NCBI GenBank assembly: GCA_017454625.1
Contig: JAFTCP010000063.1
Location: 1-38,669 of the forward strand
Direction of reading: 5' to 3'
DNA: 38,669 bases
From: Synergistaceae bacterium
Lineage (GTDB): Bacteria; Synergistota; Synergistia; Synergistales; Aminobacteriaceae
Shown here: piece by piece, positions 8,815-17,230 of the stretch
Layout of the letters: every line of letters begins with the position of its first letter
How positions within the stretch are numbered: the stretch's first letter is position 1
Translations under genes and position numbers: made by a program
Notes under the pieces: generated by a model
The model's database searches: none
Told to the model about the DNA's origin: nothing
The model's input: only the letters and a program-made list of their open reading frames with translations

Positions 8815-11406
8815 TCAACCCTTTTGATTTAAGAATAATGCTAAAACTCGGCCAATTCCCAGCGTCCCATAAAAGAACGAAGGATCAAAGCAGCTGTTAA
8901 TTCCTTCCGGCATAATAATAAAAGTCTTGCTCTGGTAATATCTTTCAAGCATCGATGATATTATCTGTTCAGCTTTCTCCAGGTAATAAGGCCGTGAAAA
9001 TTTCTCGTGAGCTTTCAATAGTGATAAAACACTTGCTGAATTCCCCCTGTAGATTGAATCACGATACAACAGATTTTCATTGACACATATGCTTTTGAGT
9101 GCGAGTTCGGCGACATCATTAATAACCTGAGAATTGCTCATGCTGTCTAAAGCCTCAATAGAATAATACGCAATACAACCTGAAAGCGGAGATTTTTTAG
9201 CCAGCCACAAGATTTTTCCATCAGGCCAGCCCGTTAAACTCTCAGAATAACTTTCTTTAAGCGCGCCGAATATTTTCTCGGACTTGACGGCGAACTTTTT
9301 CTCTCCTGTCAGACGATAAATTTTTGCGAGGGCAGCTCCGAGTTTTGTGATTACGTCAAATTGCTGTGAAGAATTATCTATATTCTGCTGATATATTTTC
9401 TCGGAACCATATGCAATTAACTCATCAAGAAGTCTTGAACTGTAAATAGCTTTATCCTTCATCATCAACATTGGCATAATTAAGTCCGCAATATTAAATC
9501 TCTTTGTGTCTAAAAGTTTCTTGTCAGAGATTAAGTGTAAGAATTTCTCCAATGAAACTTTAGAAGACGACAACGCCAAAGCTAAGGCAACTCCGCCAAG
9601 TCCAGCATAAAGGCTCATGGGGATTTTGTTTTGCAATCTCTCAGCGTTGATATTCTGCCAATGATTAATTTGCATATCAAGAGCCTTCAAGCATGTATCA
9701 TAAAGTTTTTCGGCATCATGAAACTCTGTGAAATCCTCGCAACCCTTCAAAGCCGAACAGAACAGAACGACACCGGCCCATGAAGTATAAGATTGGCTTT
9801 TCTCGAAATCCTCGATAATCAGCGCGGGAGAATGCCATAAAGGAAGATTATCCGTTCCGTGAATGACGTGTTCGTTGAGATTGGCCCAGATATTTTTTAT
9901 TGCATCCAGAATATTTTGCTGACTAATTATATTCCCCAAAATCTTGAAGCTGCCCGGAGTTTCAGCATCAAACGTGAGCTGAGAAAATATACTCTTTATG
10001 CAGTCCCTTTCAAAGCGATATTCTTTTTCGGATAATCTATTCAGCCGCATTTTCAGGACATCAAGGGGACTTTGTGAGAAATAATCAGCATTAACAATTT
10101 CGGAAGTGTCGGAGCCGTAAAGAGATTTTTCACCGAGTTTCACGCAAAAATAAGGAATATCCAACTCCGTGAGACATTTGCTTTCATAGTTCACGATATT
10201 TTCAGCGTCAGCTTCTCTTTCATTGGGATCTATGCCGAGATAAAGTTTGTTCAAGACTTGCATTTTAGCATAATTTGAGAGCATTGATGAAGGCTGTAAC
10301 AGTGCTTGCATAATCACAAAATAATACACGGAGGAGTTCATGATATGCCTGACGGGTAAATCTTCATGAAGCCCGCAAATCCTCATGATGTCCTCGCGAT
10401 GTTCAAGCATTCGTTTATATCCTTCAGAAAAGCCGTTGAGAAAATATTCTTCTCTGCCTTCAATAGTGAAAAAAATAACGCCTTCTTTATGTTCAAGCAT
10501 CCTTCTATAACTTTCATCAACAGTTTGAGCAATAACCTCGTCTCGATGTTTTATACAACCTTCAGAAAAGCTATCTTTGCCCTCAACAGTGAAAAAATTC
10601 TCGTCGCGACAATACGGAAGATGCTCTGTGCCGTGAAGAGTAATATACAATGGACTTGATACAGATCTCAGGTAATAATGAACCGGCATTATTGAAGTCC
10701 TTACGACGGAATAATAATAATCGTTGTTCAGCGTCAAAGTTCTTTCGTCAAAATCTCTTGCAGGTGTCTCACCTCGTAAAAATACTTCAGTGTCCACGAT
10801 AACCGGGAATTTTCCGCACGGCATAATATTTGCACACGTAACGTCGCCAATCCCAAGCCCAAGACAAAGAGCCGTAAGAACTCCGAAATTGTAAAAATAA
10901 TCTTCAGCCTCTTTATCTGATGAGAGAGCGTGAGGGATAATTTCTGACATGAAGGCATATTCACTTTCAGCCGTAAGTTTCGGGGTTAACGTGCAGTCAG
11001 AAAAATATCTTGCAACAATTTCACCGTAAAGTAAATCAACGTCGCAGTTATGAGGCTTGTAGTAAAAATTTCCGGCGTTGGTCTCAAGTTTCATCACAGT
11101 TTGCCCGTGTCTTATTGGTTTACTCTTGACTATAAGGCGCTCAACTTTCGTAATTTCCTTGCCGTCTAATAAATCTCTGGATATTCGCTCACGAGATGCT
11201 AAGAAACGTTCAAGAAATTTTGTGATTGCGTCAACAAAATTAATCTCGAGGCGTTTTCTGTAATCTTCAAGCAGGGGATATTTTGTGTCGTCGATTTCAA
11301 TAATATTCAGGCGTTCAAGATAACTCGAACATACATCATCTAAAGCCGTCTGTGAGAATAATTCACGATGATCTGAGAAAATCGCCGTAACTTTATCTAC
11401 ACTCAT
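8815..11406 (-). CDS. Second LanM-like type II lanthipeptide synthetase, zinc site lost and kinase motifs altered
   Basis: An 863-residue LanM-like protein in the usual LanM size range. The N-terminal half is a kinase-like dehydratase: FYYKPHNCDVD (about 114-124), GDVTCANI (about 187-194) and PVIVDTEVFL (about 201-210). The His of the usual DxHxxN loop is replaced by Thr190, and the elimination-site pattern RxIxRxTxxY reads RHIMNSSVYY (353-362). The C-terminal half is a LanC-like toroid (YAGLGGVALALA), but the zinc tracts WCxG and CHG read WLAKKS (734-739) and YRG (786-788). It is a tandem paralogue of the upstream LanM. The start is ATG 11406, with GGAGGT 7 nt upstream, overlapping the upstream stop by 14 nt. 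It may be a weakened enzyme, a specialised partner of the first LanM, or a substrate-binding scaffold. Confidence 0.88.
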   Translation of the reverse strand: MSVDKVTAIFSDHRELFSQTALDDVCSSYLERLNIIEIDDTKYPLLEDYRKRLEINFVDAITKFLERFLASRERISRDLLDGKEITKVERLIVKSKPIRHGQTVMKLETNAGNFYYKPHNCDVDLLYGEIVARYFSDCTLTPKLTAESEYAFMSEIIPHALSSDKEAEDYFYNFGVLTALCLGLGIGDVTCANIMPCGKFPVIVDTEVFLRGETPARDFDERTLTLNNDYYYSVVRTSIMPVHYYLRSVSSPLYITLHGTEHLPYCRDENFFTVEGKDSFSEGCIKHRDEVIAQTVDESYRRMLEHKEGVIFFTIEGREEYFLNGFSEGYKRMLEHREDIMRICGLHEDLPVRHIMNSSVYYFVIMQALLQPSSMLSNYAKMQVLNKLYLGIDPNEREADAENIVNYESKCLTELDIPYFCVKLGEKSLYGSDTSEIVNADYFSQSPLDVLKMRLNRLSEKEYRFERDCIKSIFSQLTFDAETPGSFKILGNIISQQNILDAIKNIWANLNEHVIHGTDNLPLWHSPALIIEDFEKSQSYTSWAGVVLFCSALKGCEDFTEFHDAEKLYDTCLKALDMQINHWQNINAERLQNKIPMSLYAGLGGVALALALSSSKVSLEKFLHLISDKKLLDTKRFNIADLIMPMLMMKDKAIYSSRLLDELIAYGSEKIYQQNIDNSSQQFDVITKLGAALAKIYRLTGEKKFAVKSEKIFGALKESYSESLTGWPDGKILWLAKKSPLSGCIAYYSIEALDSMSNSQVINDVAELALKSICVNENLLYRDSIYRGNSASVLSLLKAHEKFSRPYYLEKAEQIISSMLERYYQSKTFIIMPEGINSCFDPSFFYGTLGIGRVLALFLNQKG

Positions 11407-14119
11407 TCCCGACCTCCGAAATATATTCAAGAATAGCATATCCAATTCCCGGAGTTCCGAAATAAAATGACGAGTCAAAGAAGCTGTTTATTCCGTCAGG
11501 AGTTACGTTGAATGTCCCGTGCTGATTATATTTCTCAAGCATTCCTGAGAGAATTTGCCCGGCCTTCTCAAGACACGAATTATCTTTAAGCTGTCTGTAA
11601 GTCCTGAGCAGAGCCGTGACCGATAAAGCGTTGCCGTTGAAGATTGAATCCCTCGTGAATAAATTCTCTCCTTTAAGCATACTGTCAACAGCCAAGCTCA
11701 AAACTTCATGAACTATTTCTGAGCCCCTGAGAATTTCTGAGGCTGTGAGAGCGCTGTGAAGAACTCCGGCAGACCATGCGGATTTTTTTGCAAGCCATCT
11801 AAATTTTGCGTTATTATCCGGCCATCCCTTCAAGTCTTCGGAGTAATCATCTCTAAGTTTCCTGAAGATATTTATTGACTGCTCAGAAAATTTCTCGTTA
11901 CCCGTGTATGAATATAATACAGCCAACGCCGCAGCTATTCCGTCAAGGCCGTCTTCCCCCGTTAATTTCTCAGGCAAAGTTTTTTCGCTGATATGACCGG
12001 CCAATTTGCTCATGATTTCGTTTATTAAATCCTGAGAATGTCCCTTTTTCTTGACTTCATGTAAAGCCAGAATTAAGCCAGACAGACCATAGCAAACGCC
12101 TAAATCCTCATCGTTATAATTGAGCTTCTCACTCGTCAGCTTCAAGAGCCTGTTGATTATCGCGTCAACTCCGTCAAAGTTTTCATGAGCAATTTCGCCA
12201 AGAGCCGAGAACACTCCGCCTAGACCGGAAAATAATCCTGTTGATATTTTGAGTTTTTCTTCGCGTTCGAATATATCGAATTGGGCCGTAATATGTCTTA
12301 AGCATTCAATCACAATTTTCGAAGCCGGCTCATAAAATCTTGAAAGTTTTGCGCAATATCGTGCTATTCCGGCTTGATTTGTAATAAAAGTTTCGGACGG
12401 CTTAGTTGACCCCAAAGATGACGCGCTCGACAGCCACATTACAAAGCCGTTAGTCATGTGAATTTGAGCGTTTATTATGTCGTCAAAAATTTTCATGGCA
12501 ATATCCCGGCATTCCTGAATTTTTATTTTACGTGAAGGAATTGTAATTATCTGCTTTTCGTACTCTTCGTAATCACTTGGAACTTGCCTGAAAATATCCC
12601 TGATAACGTCCTCTTCAAATCTGAGTTCTTTTTCCGAGAGAATATCAAGATTTTTATACATGGCTTCTTTCGGGCTTTGAGTGAAGTAATCTTTATACAG
12701 GACATCGCTTGTGTTTTCGCCGCAAACATCATGCCCGGACGAGTAAATGCAGTAATACGGAATATCGCCCTGAATTAAAGCAGACTGTTCATAAGCTACG
12801 AAACTTTCACGACCCTTTTGATTATTGTAAAAATCATACGGAATATACAACTTTTTCAGGACTTCGGCTTGGGCTTCCCTTGAGGTCATAGCTTCGGACG
12901 CGTACAAATAGCCCTGCATGTATGAATAATAATCCGTGTTCCTCATGATGAAGCGGACGCAGATATTTTCATGACTTTCAAACATGAGCTTTATATCGTC
13001 CCTGAACTTAAGAACTCGTGAATATCCCTCTTTGAAGCCGGCAATAAATTCTTCTTCGTGTCCTTCGATATTAAAATTTCTGCCGTCATATACAGGAGTG
13101 TTATGATTTTTTTCGCTGATACAATGTAACGCGCTGATCATAGGCCCGTTATGCACACGCAAAGGAAATACACAGGTCTGTTTTACCCAGTGAGAGAAGT
13201 CCTGATAAATAAATTTTCGTTCGATTCTGCTTGAAGTTTCTCTAGCTTTGATTATCGTCTCGATGTCCGCAGCAGACGGCTTAACTCCGCAGGCAATAAT
13301 ATTTTCCTCGTGCATGTCCGCACTTCCAAGCCCATGAAAAACAGCCGTAAGTGCCCCGAAGTTATAATAATATTTCCCGATTTCTTGAATATTATTGACT
13401 TCTTCATAGACAAGTTCAGACACAAAGGCGTAACCTTGACCCTCAACAACTTTTGCGGCACAAGTGAACTCCGAGAAATATTTTGAGATAAGCTCGTAAT
13501 AAAACGAATCTAATCCGCAGTCATGAGGCTTGTAAAAGAAATTCCCCGCGTCAGTCCCAACTTTCATAACTATTCGGCCATGCCTGTGAGTGTCCGCAGA
13601 ATTTCCAGAAAGATATAATATTTTCGTAATCTCCCTGCCGTCTAGGAGCTGTTCAGAAATTTCGCGGGTTGAAAGCGATAATCTCAGGAGAAATTCATTC
13701 ATGCTGTCCGTAAAATTCTTCCTGACGTTCCCATCATATTCGCCTAACACGGGAGAATATTTATCACGGAAATATTGACTTGAAAAGCCGCCCGTAATTT
13801 CCCTCGCGCGGTTTAATGCCTTGTTCAAGCTCTCTTTGTTTTCTTCCGGGAAGATTACAGCTTCATCCGCGTTATTTTCTTTCAGGATTTCCCGGATCTC
13901 AGCAATAATTATATTTGAGTATAACAGCTTCATTCTTGCCATATAATTCTTGACCATACAGCTTTTAGCTTCGTCGGTGAACTGGGGCAAAGAAGACGGG
14001 ACATTGGCGAAAATCCCGCGAACTAAATCTTCAGCTTCGGACATAATATTATCGAAACATCCTGACTCATCAAGAAAATTTTTCCAGAAGTTAACCACCT
14101 GTTCTTGTCTTGACGGCAT
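11393..14119 (-). CDS. LanM-like type II lanthipeptide synthetase with intact dehydratase motifs but no cyclase zinc site
   Basis: A 908-residue LanM-family protein. The dehydratase half looks competent: FFYKPHDCGLD (194-204), SADMHEENI (266-274), SAADIETII (282-290), and the phosphate-elimination pattern RFIMRNTDYY (389-398). These phosphorylate Ser/Thr and eliminate phosphate to give Dha/Dhb. The C-terminal LanC-like half keeps its toroid repeats (FSGLGGVFSALG, CYGLSGLILALH, FYFGTPGIGY). However, the zinc tract WCxG reads WLAKKS (775-780) and CHG reads FNG (827-829), so no Cys/Cys/His ligand set remains. It should dehydrate but not catalyse zinc-assisted thioether formation, which matches the Cys-free core of the putative precursor. 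The start at 14119 follows AGGAGAT, immediately after the methyltransferase stop. Confidence 0.92.
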   Translation of the reverse strand: MPSRQEQVVNFWKNFLDESGCFDNIMSEAEDLVRGIFANVPSSLPQFTDEAKSCMVKNYMARMKLLYSNIIIAEIREILKENNADEAVIFPEENKESLNKALNRAREITGGFSSQYFRDKYSPVLGEYDGNVRKNFTDSMNEFLLRLSLSTREISEQLLDGREITKILYLSGNSADTHRHGRIVMKVGTDAGNFFYKPHDCGLDSFYYELISKYFSEFTCAAKVVEGQGYAFVSELVYEEVNNIQEIGKYYYNFGALTAVFHGLGSADMHEENIIACGVKPSAADIETIIKARETSSRIERKFIYQDFSHWVKQTCVFPLRVHNGPMISALHCISEKNHNTPVYDGRNFNIEGHEEEFIAGFKEGYSRVLKFRDDIKLMFESHENICVRFIMRNTDYYSYMQGYLYASEAMTSREAQAEVLKKLYIPYDFYNNQKGRESFVAYEQSALIQGDIPYYCIYSSGHDVCGENTSDVLYKDYFTQSPKEAMYKNLDILSEKELRFEEDVIRDIFRQVPSDYEEYEKQIITIPSRKIKIQECRDIAMKIFDDIINAQIHMTNGFVMWLSSASSLGSTKPSETFITNQAGIARYCAKLSRFYEPASKIVIECLRHITAQFDIFEREEKLKISTGLFSGLGGVFSALGEIAHENFDGVDAIINRLLKLTSEKLNYNDEDLGVCYGLSGLILALHEVKKKGHSQDLINEIMSKLAGHISEKTLPEKLTGEDGLDGIAAALAVLYSYTGNEKFSEQSINIFRKLRDDYSEDLKGWPDNNAKFRWLAKKSAWSAGVLHSALTASEILRGSEIVHEVLSLAVDSMLKGENLFTRDSIFNGNALSVTALLRTYRQLKDNSCLEKAGQILSGMLEKYNQHGTFNVTPDGINSFFDSSFYFGTPGIGYAILEYISEVGNECR

Positions 14120-14120
14120 G

Positions 14121-15029
14121 TTAAATATCTCCTGTAACTAAAATATTCGTATAGCCGTTCATTTCCCAGATTTCGTTTTCGTTGGGATTGGCCCGGTAAT
14201 ATTCACATTTCATCCTCAAAAGTTCCCTGAAACGTTCAGCGTCTTCCTCAGTAAAAAACTCTTTCATCTCTTGAAGCTTCATGAATGTCTCTAATTTCTT
14301 CAGCTCTGAAGTCTCGTAAAGTTCAAGCCAGCGTTTTTTAATCTCAATGGGAGTTGCAGCGTTCGAGAACGAGAATACTTTACCGAGTGGATAAGCACAT
14401 ACGTTTTTCAGGCCGTGTGTCGCAAAGAAATTCGGAATAGCGGAGGGCTTTAATTCTGAGACATATTCTGAGCGAGGGTTGATTTTATCGTAAGCTGCTT
14501 CAAGTTTTGCACTCAGCACGAAAAAATCTTTAGCCCAAGCCACAAAACATCCAGGCGGGTAATTCCCATAACGCATCGTTTCCGGCCAATTCACCGACAT
14601 ACCCGTAATCGAAGCAACTCGGCCTCCAGGACGTAAAACCCGTTTCATCTCAGCTAAAACTTTTTCGGGCTCAGGCGCACTCGTAAAGAACGTATGACTT
14701 GCGACAACATCAAACGAGGCATCATCAAAAGGGAGACTTCGAGCATCTCCCATTACGAAGTCTATATCGAGATTTTCACGTTCGGCAAAAACTTTAGCGC
14801 TTGAGATAAAATTTTCGTCGAGGTCAAAACCTGTTACGCTGACATTTGGCCCTGCATGCTTAAGAAATCTGCTGAAGAAACCGCTTCCGCAAGCAACATC
14901 AAGAATTTTGCTGTCGTCTTTAACTCCACACCATTTGTAAATCAACGGGGCATAATCCGGGACAACAAGCTCTAAACGGGAACGCTCAAGAAATTCCGGG
15001 TTCTGAAAATATACAGACCATTGAAGCAT
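14121..15029 (-). CDS. Class I SAM-dependent methyltransferase in the RiPP operon
   Basis: A 302-residue UbiE/Methyltransf_11-type enzyme. SAM motif I is LDVACGSGFF (43-52). Motif II is the acidic FDLDE (about 70). Motif III-like tracts FVMGDARSLPFDDASFDVV and VLRPGGRV are present. The first residues (MLQWSVYFQNPEFLERSRLELVV, with a break before the fold) show no extra domain. It lies 3 nt after the YcaO stop and 1-2 nt before the first LanM, so it belongs to the operon. The ribosome site CGGAGAG supports ATG 15029. Possible targets are the N-terminal amine, a side chain or a thioamide/thiol of the modified peptide; sequence alone does not choose. Confidence 0.88.
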   Translation of the reverse strand: MLQWSVYFQNPEFLERSRLELVVPDYAPLIYKWCGVKDDSKILDVACGSGFFSRFLKHAGPNVSVTGFDLDENFISSAKVFAERENLDIDFVMGDARSLPFDDASFDVVASHTFFTSAPEPEKVLAEMKRVLRPGGRVASITGMSVNWPETMRYGNYPPGCFVAWAKDFFVLSAKLEAAYDKINPRSEYVSELKPSAIPNFFATHGLKNVCAYPLGKVFSFSNAATPIEIKKRWLELYETSELKKLETFMKLQEMKEFFTEEDAERFRELLRMKCEYYRANPNENEIWEMNGYTNILVTGDI

Positions 15030-15032
15030 AAT

Positions 15033-16889
15033 TTATCTCTCCGGCATAAGCTCACGCAGCATAGCTAACATACTTTCCTGCGATACGTTATCTTTGTTCA
15101 TGGCCCTAATGATTTTTCCGTACATTTCCCGCTCGAATTTGTGAATGCATTCTTTACCGGCCAATTCGCAATTGTCGCAGTCAAAGCAGTTCATGTGAGG
15201 GAAATTCAGCTCCATAATCCTTGATAAATCCTTAGTCTCGTTGATTATCCGGCTGACTGTCTCGCCGTCATAAAGCGTTATTAAAAGTTTGTGGGCCTCT
15301 TCGCTTGAAAGTCCATTCTTAAGACCTCTGACATACGCAATCATAGCCCTGAGATAGCATATCTCTCTTGCATCTGCCTCAGCTCTAAGCATCTTCGTGA
15401 AAAAATGTTCTGACGTATCATAATCACCGAGCTTCAACGCGAGAAAAGCCCCGATATTGTTTGACTTCATTCTCTTTCCTCTGAATGGGCGTGCTAAGAA
15501 AAATGCGATCTCATTGCCAATTTCAGACTCCTCACAGAAGCGAATATATCTCAGGAGCTTTCTCGCGTCTTGTTCTGAAAGATACGGGAATTTATCACAC
15601 TCAGGCATCAAATCCAGAAGAGTAATCATTGAACGCAGACGAATATCGGCATTCATTCCTTGTTCAGCTTCATCATGAAATTCGTCATGGTTAACTTCAC
15701 TCATTCCCGGAACCAGAATATAGCATGCAGGGAAACCCAAGAATGAAACATCACGCACTAATATAGAAAATCCTTCACGACGCAATAATCCCAGCATATT
15801 TTGTAGAAGCTCTTTGTTGCTGGACTTATCCGAAAATCCCCAAGGGACGAACTCCCAATCAGGCTTTCTTGTTATCAAGTCATAGGGATATATTCCCCGC
15901 CCGTCTTTCAGTGTGTTTGTCTCATTATGGAAAGAATTGGTCTGAGCTTTTGAGCCGATTTTGCAGAACTTAGTGAAGTATTCAATTTTTACTGCGCTCT
16001 GTACGGATTCAGTGAGAGTTCTCTCTACAGCAATTGCAAACGATGGATGACTTCCCAATTTTACGCACAAATATCCTGTCTCCTGATCCATTATCAACGA
16101 AGCGGCAACAGGAATTCCGCGCCCTAATGAGCAGTCGCGCACTGAGACTTTATAGCGTCCGCTTCTCTCGAAGTCTTGTATCAGTTTATAAATCGAAAAT
16201 TGCTTAAGATAATCTCTCGGCACTTCAGGCGGAACAACTTTACCGCTTAAGACCATAGAGTTAACCCAGCGTTCAAATATTTCCGACAGACCTTGAACCA
16301 TAGCTTCTTCGAGCGTATTTCCTGCTGCCATTCCGTTTGAGGCGTATACAATAGTTATAAATCTGAAGGGGAGCCATTTAATTTGTCCGCTTAAGGGATC
16401 TGCAAAAGGAACTGCCGGGATTTTATCATCATCAACGCCGCTCAGGCTTTTATGAATTTTCAGGATGAGTGCTTTTTGCTTTAATCTTTCAGTTATTCCG
16501 AACTGCTTGAAGATAATATTAAAAAATTCGCTGTCCTGATCTAATATCTCATCAACAGTCATGAGCTTTTCATCCGGGAAGAAATTAAATCCTGTTTTGC
16601 TTATCTCGTCCCGACACGTGTACTCAGGGAATATCCACAGAAGATTATTCTGCATTCTTTCAGCGAGTTCGGCAAAAGCACTGGCGGCGGCATATCGTTT
16701 GTCCGTTCCTTTCCCGTTAGTCCCGACATTTGTAGGATATAAAGTTACGCGGTTGCTTACGGCTCCTTCAAAGTCGTTATTCATCCATTGGAGAACCGGA
16801 AAAAGTCCTGTGTTGTGCATAATGCTTTGAATTTTGAAAATTGTAGCTTCTGGTGAGTTATCTTTATGTTTTGAGTAGTTATCTGACAT
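15033..16889 (-). CDS. YcaO-domain protein with C-terminal helical region and Cys cluster
   Basis: A 618-residue YcaO-family protein, first enzyme gene after the precursor. The ATP/Mg-binding YcaO motifs are visible: SAFAELAER (70-78, Sx3ExxER), EAMVQGLSEIFER (195-207) and ERTLTESVQ (289-297, ExxxxExxQ type). YcaO enzymes activate backbone amides for azoline, thioamide or amidine formation. The C-terminal third resembles E. coli YcaO in being helical and TPR-like (about 475-560). It adds a Cys group, Cys568, 571, 574 and 581, that could bind metal. There is no C-terminal PxPxP and no E1-like, ocin-ThiF or TfuA partner in the window, so cyclodehydration is not assured. AAGGA lies about 10 nt before ATG 16889. 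Confidence 0.85.
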   Translation of the reverse strand: MSDNYSKHKDNSPEATIFKIQSIMHNTGLFPVLQWMNNDFEGAVSNRVTLYPTNVGTNGKGTDKRYAAASAFAELAERMQNNLLWIFPEYTCRDEISKTGFNFFPDEKLMTVDEILDQDSEFFNIIFKQFGITERLKQKALILKIHKSLSGVDDDKIPAVPFADPLSGQIKWLPFRFITIVYASNGMAAGNTLEEAMVQGLSEIFERWVNSMVLSGKVVPPEVPRDYLKQFSIYKLIQDFERSGRYKVSVRDCSLGRGIPVAASLIMDQETGYLCVKLGSHPSFAIAVERTLTESVQSAVKIEYFTKFCKIGSKAQTNSFHNETNTLKDGRGIYPYDLITRKPDWEFVPWGFSDKSSNKELLQNMLGLLRREGFSILVRDVSFLGFPACYILVPGMSEVNHDEFHDEAEQGMNADIRLRSMITLLDLMPECDKFPYLSEQDARKLLRYIRFCEESEIGNEIAFFLARPFRGKRMKSNNIGAFLALKLGDYDTSEHFFTKMLRAEADAREICYLRAMIAYVRGLKNGLSSEEAHKLLITLYDGETVSRIINETKDLSRIMELNFPHMNCFDCDNCELAGKECIHKFEREMYGKIIRAMNKDNVSQESMLAMLRELMPER

Positions 16890-16918
16890 TGTGAATTTCC
16901 TTAATAATTTTGGTGAAT

Positions 16919-16970
16919 AAAAATTGCTGAGGAACCGTTACCGAAAAAACACGCCAGCTTCCCCAGCAAT
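16919..16970 (-). terminator. Terminator-like hairpin between precursor and modification genes
   Basis: On the minus strand ATTGCTGGGGAA (16970-16959) pairs with TTCCTCAGCAAT (16934-16923), a 12-bp stem with one G-T wobble, followed by ATTTTTATTC. It sits after the precursor stop and before the YcaO start. A leaky terminator here would give more precursor mRNA than enzyme mRNA, a known arrangement in RiPP operons. Confidence 0.75.
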
Positions 16971-17031
16971 CATAAAGTTTAACTGCTTACGAAATAGATT
17001 TTGCGCTTACGAGATCTATTATGCCTTGAGC

Positions 17032-17199
17032 TTAGATCATCTGTGTAGCAGTCTGGATCGTCGTAACAAGCGACTGGACTGTCTTCGTAATAGTCTCAAT
17101 AACTGTATCGACACCTGTGCCGCCTGCAACCTTCGCGAGGTCTCCGTTGTTAAGTTCGCCGAATGTGTTCAGAGCGTCTGCAACCTTAGCAACTGCCAT
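17032..17199 (-). CDS. Putative RiPP precursor peptide, double-glycine leader, Thr-rich Cys-free core
   Basis: A 55-residue frame from ATG 17199. The leader (residues 1-27) is helical, starts MAVAKVADALNTF and ends GELNNGDLAKVAGG, a typical ELxxxxLxxVAGG cleavage region for type II lanthipeptides and Nif11/NHLP-like leaders. The core (28-55) starts TGVDTVIET and ends TIQTATQMI; it has 9 Thr, 1 Ser, no Cys, one Lys, one Asp and one Glu. ATG 17199 has GAAGGA (17215-17210) 10 nt upstream and a possible promoter just before. The frame stays open upstream (FTKDEF precedes the Met and looks leader-like) but lacks a normal start there; ATG 17240 would reach it only with one extra base in an A run. 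It is the first gene of the operon. No homologue search was possible, so the assignment rests on motif and position. Confidence 0.72.
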   Translation of the reverse strand: MAVAKVADALNTFGELNNGDLAKVAGGTGVDTVIETITKTVQSLVTTIQTATQMI

Positions 17200-17230
17200 C
17201 GCAAACTCGTCCTTCGTGAAGCCTGACTGT

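Noticed and set aside
16924-17226. A 100-codon plus-strand frame across the precursor region
   Set aside because: Its Cys/Arg/Asn-rich translation lacks any motif or ribosome site, and it is the antisense shadow of the precursor and hairpin on the minus strand.
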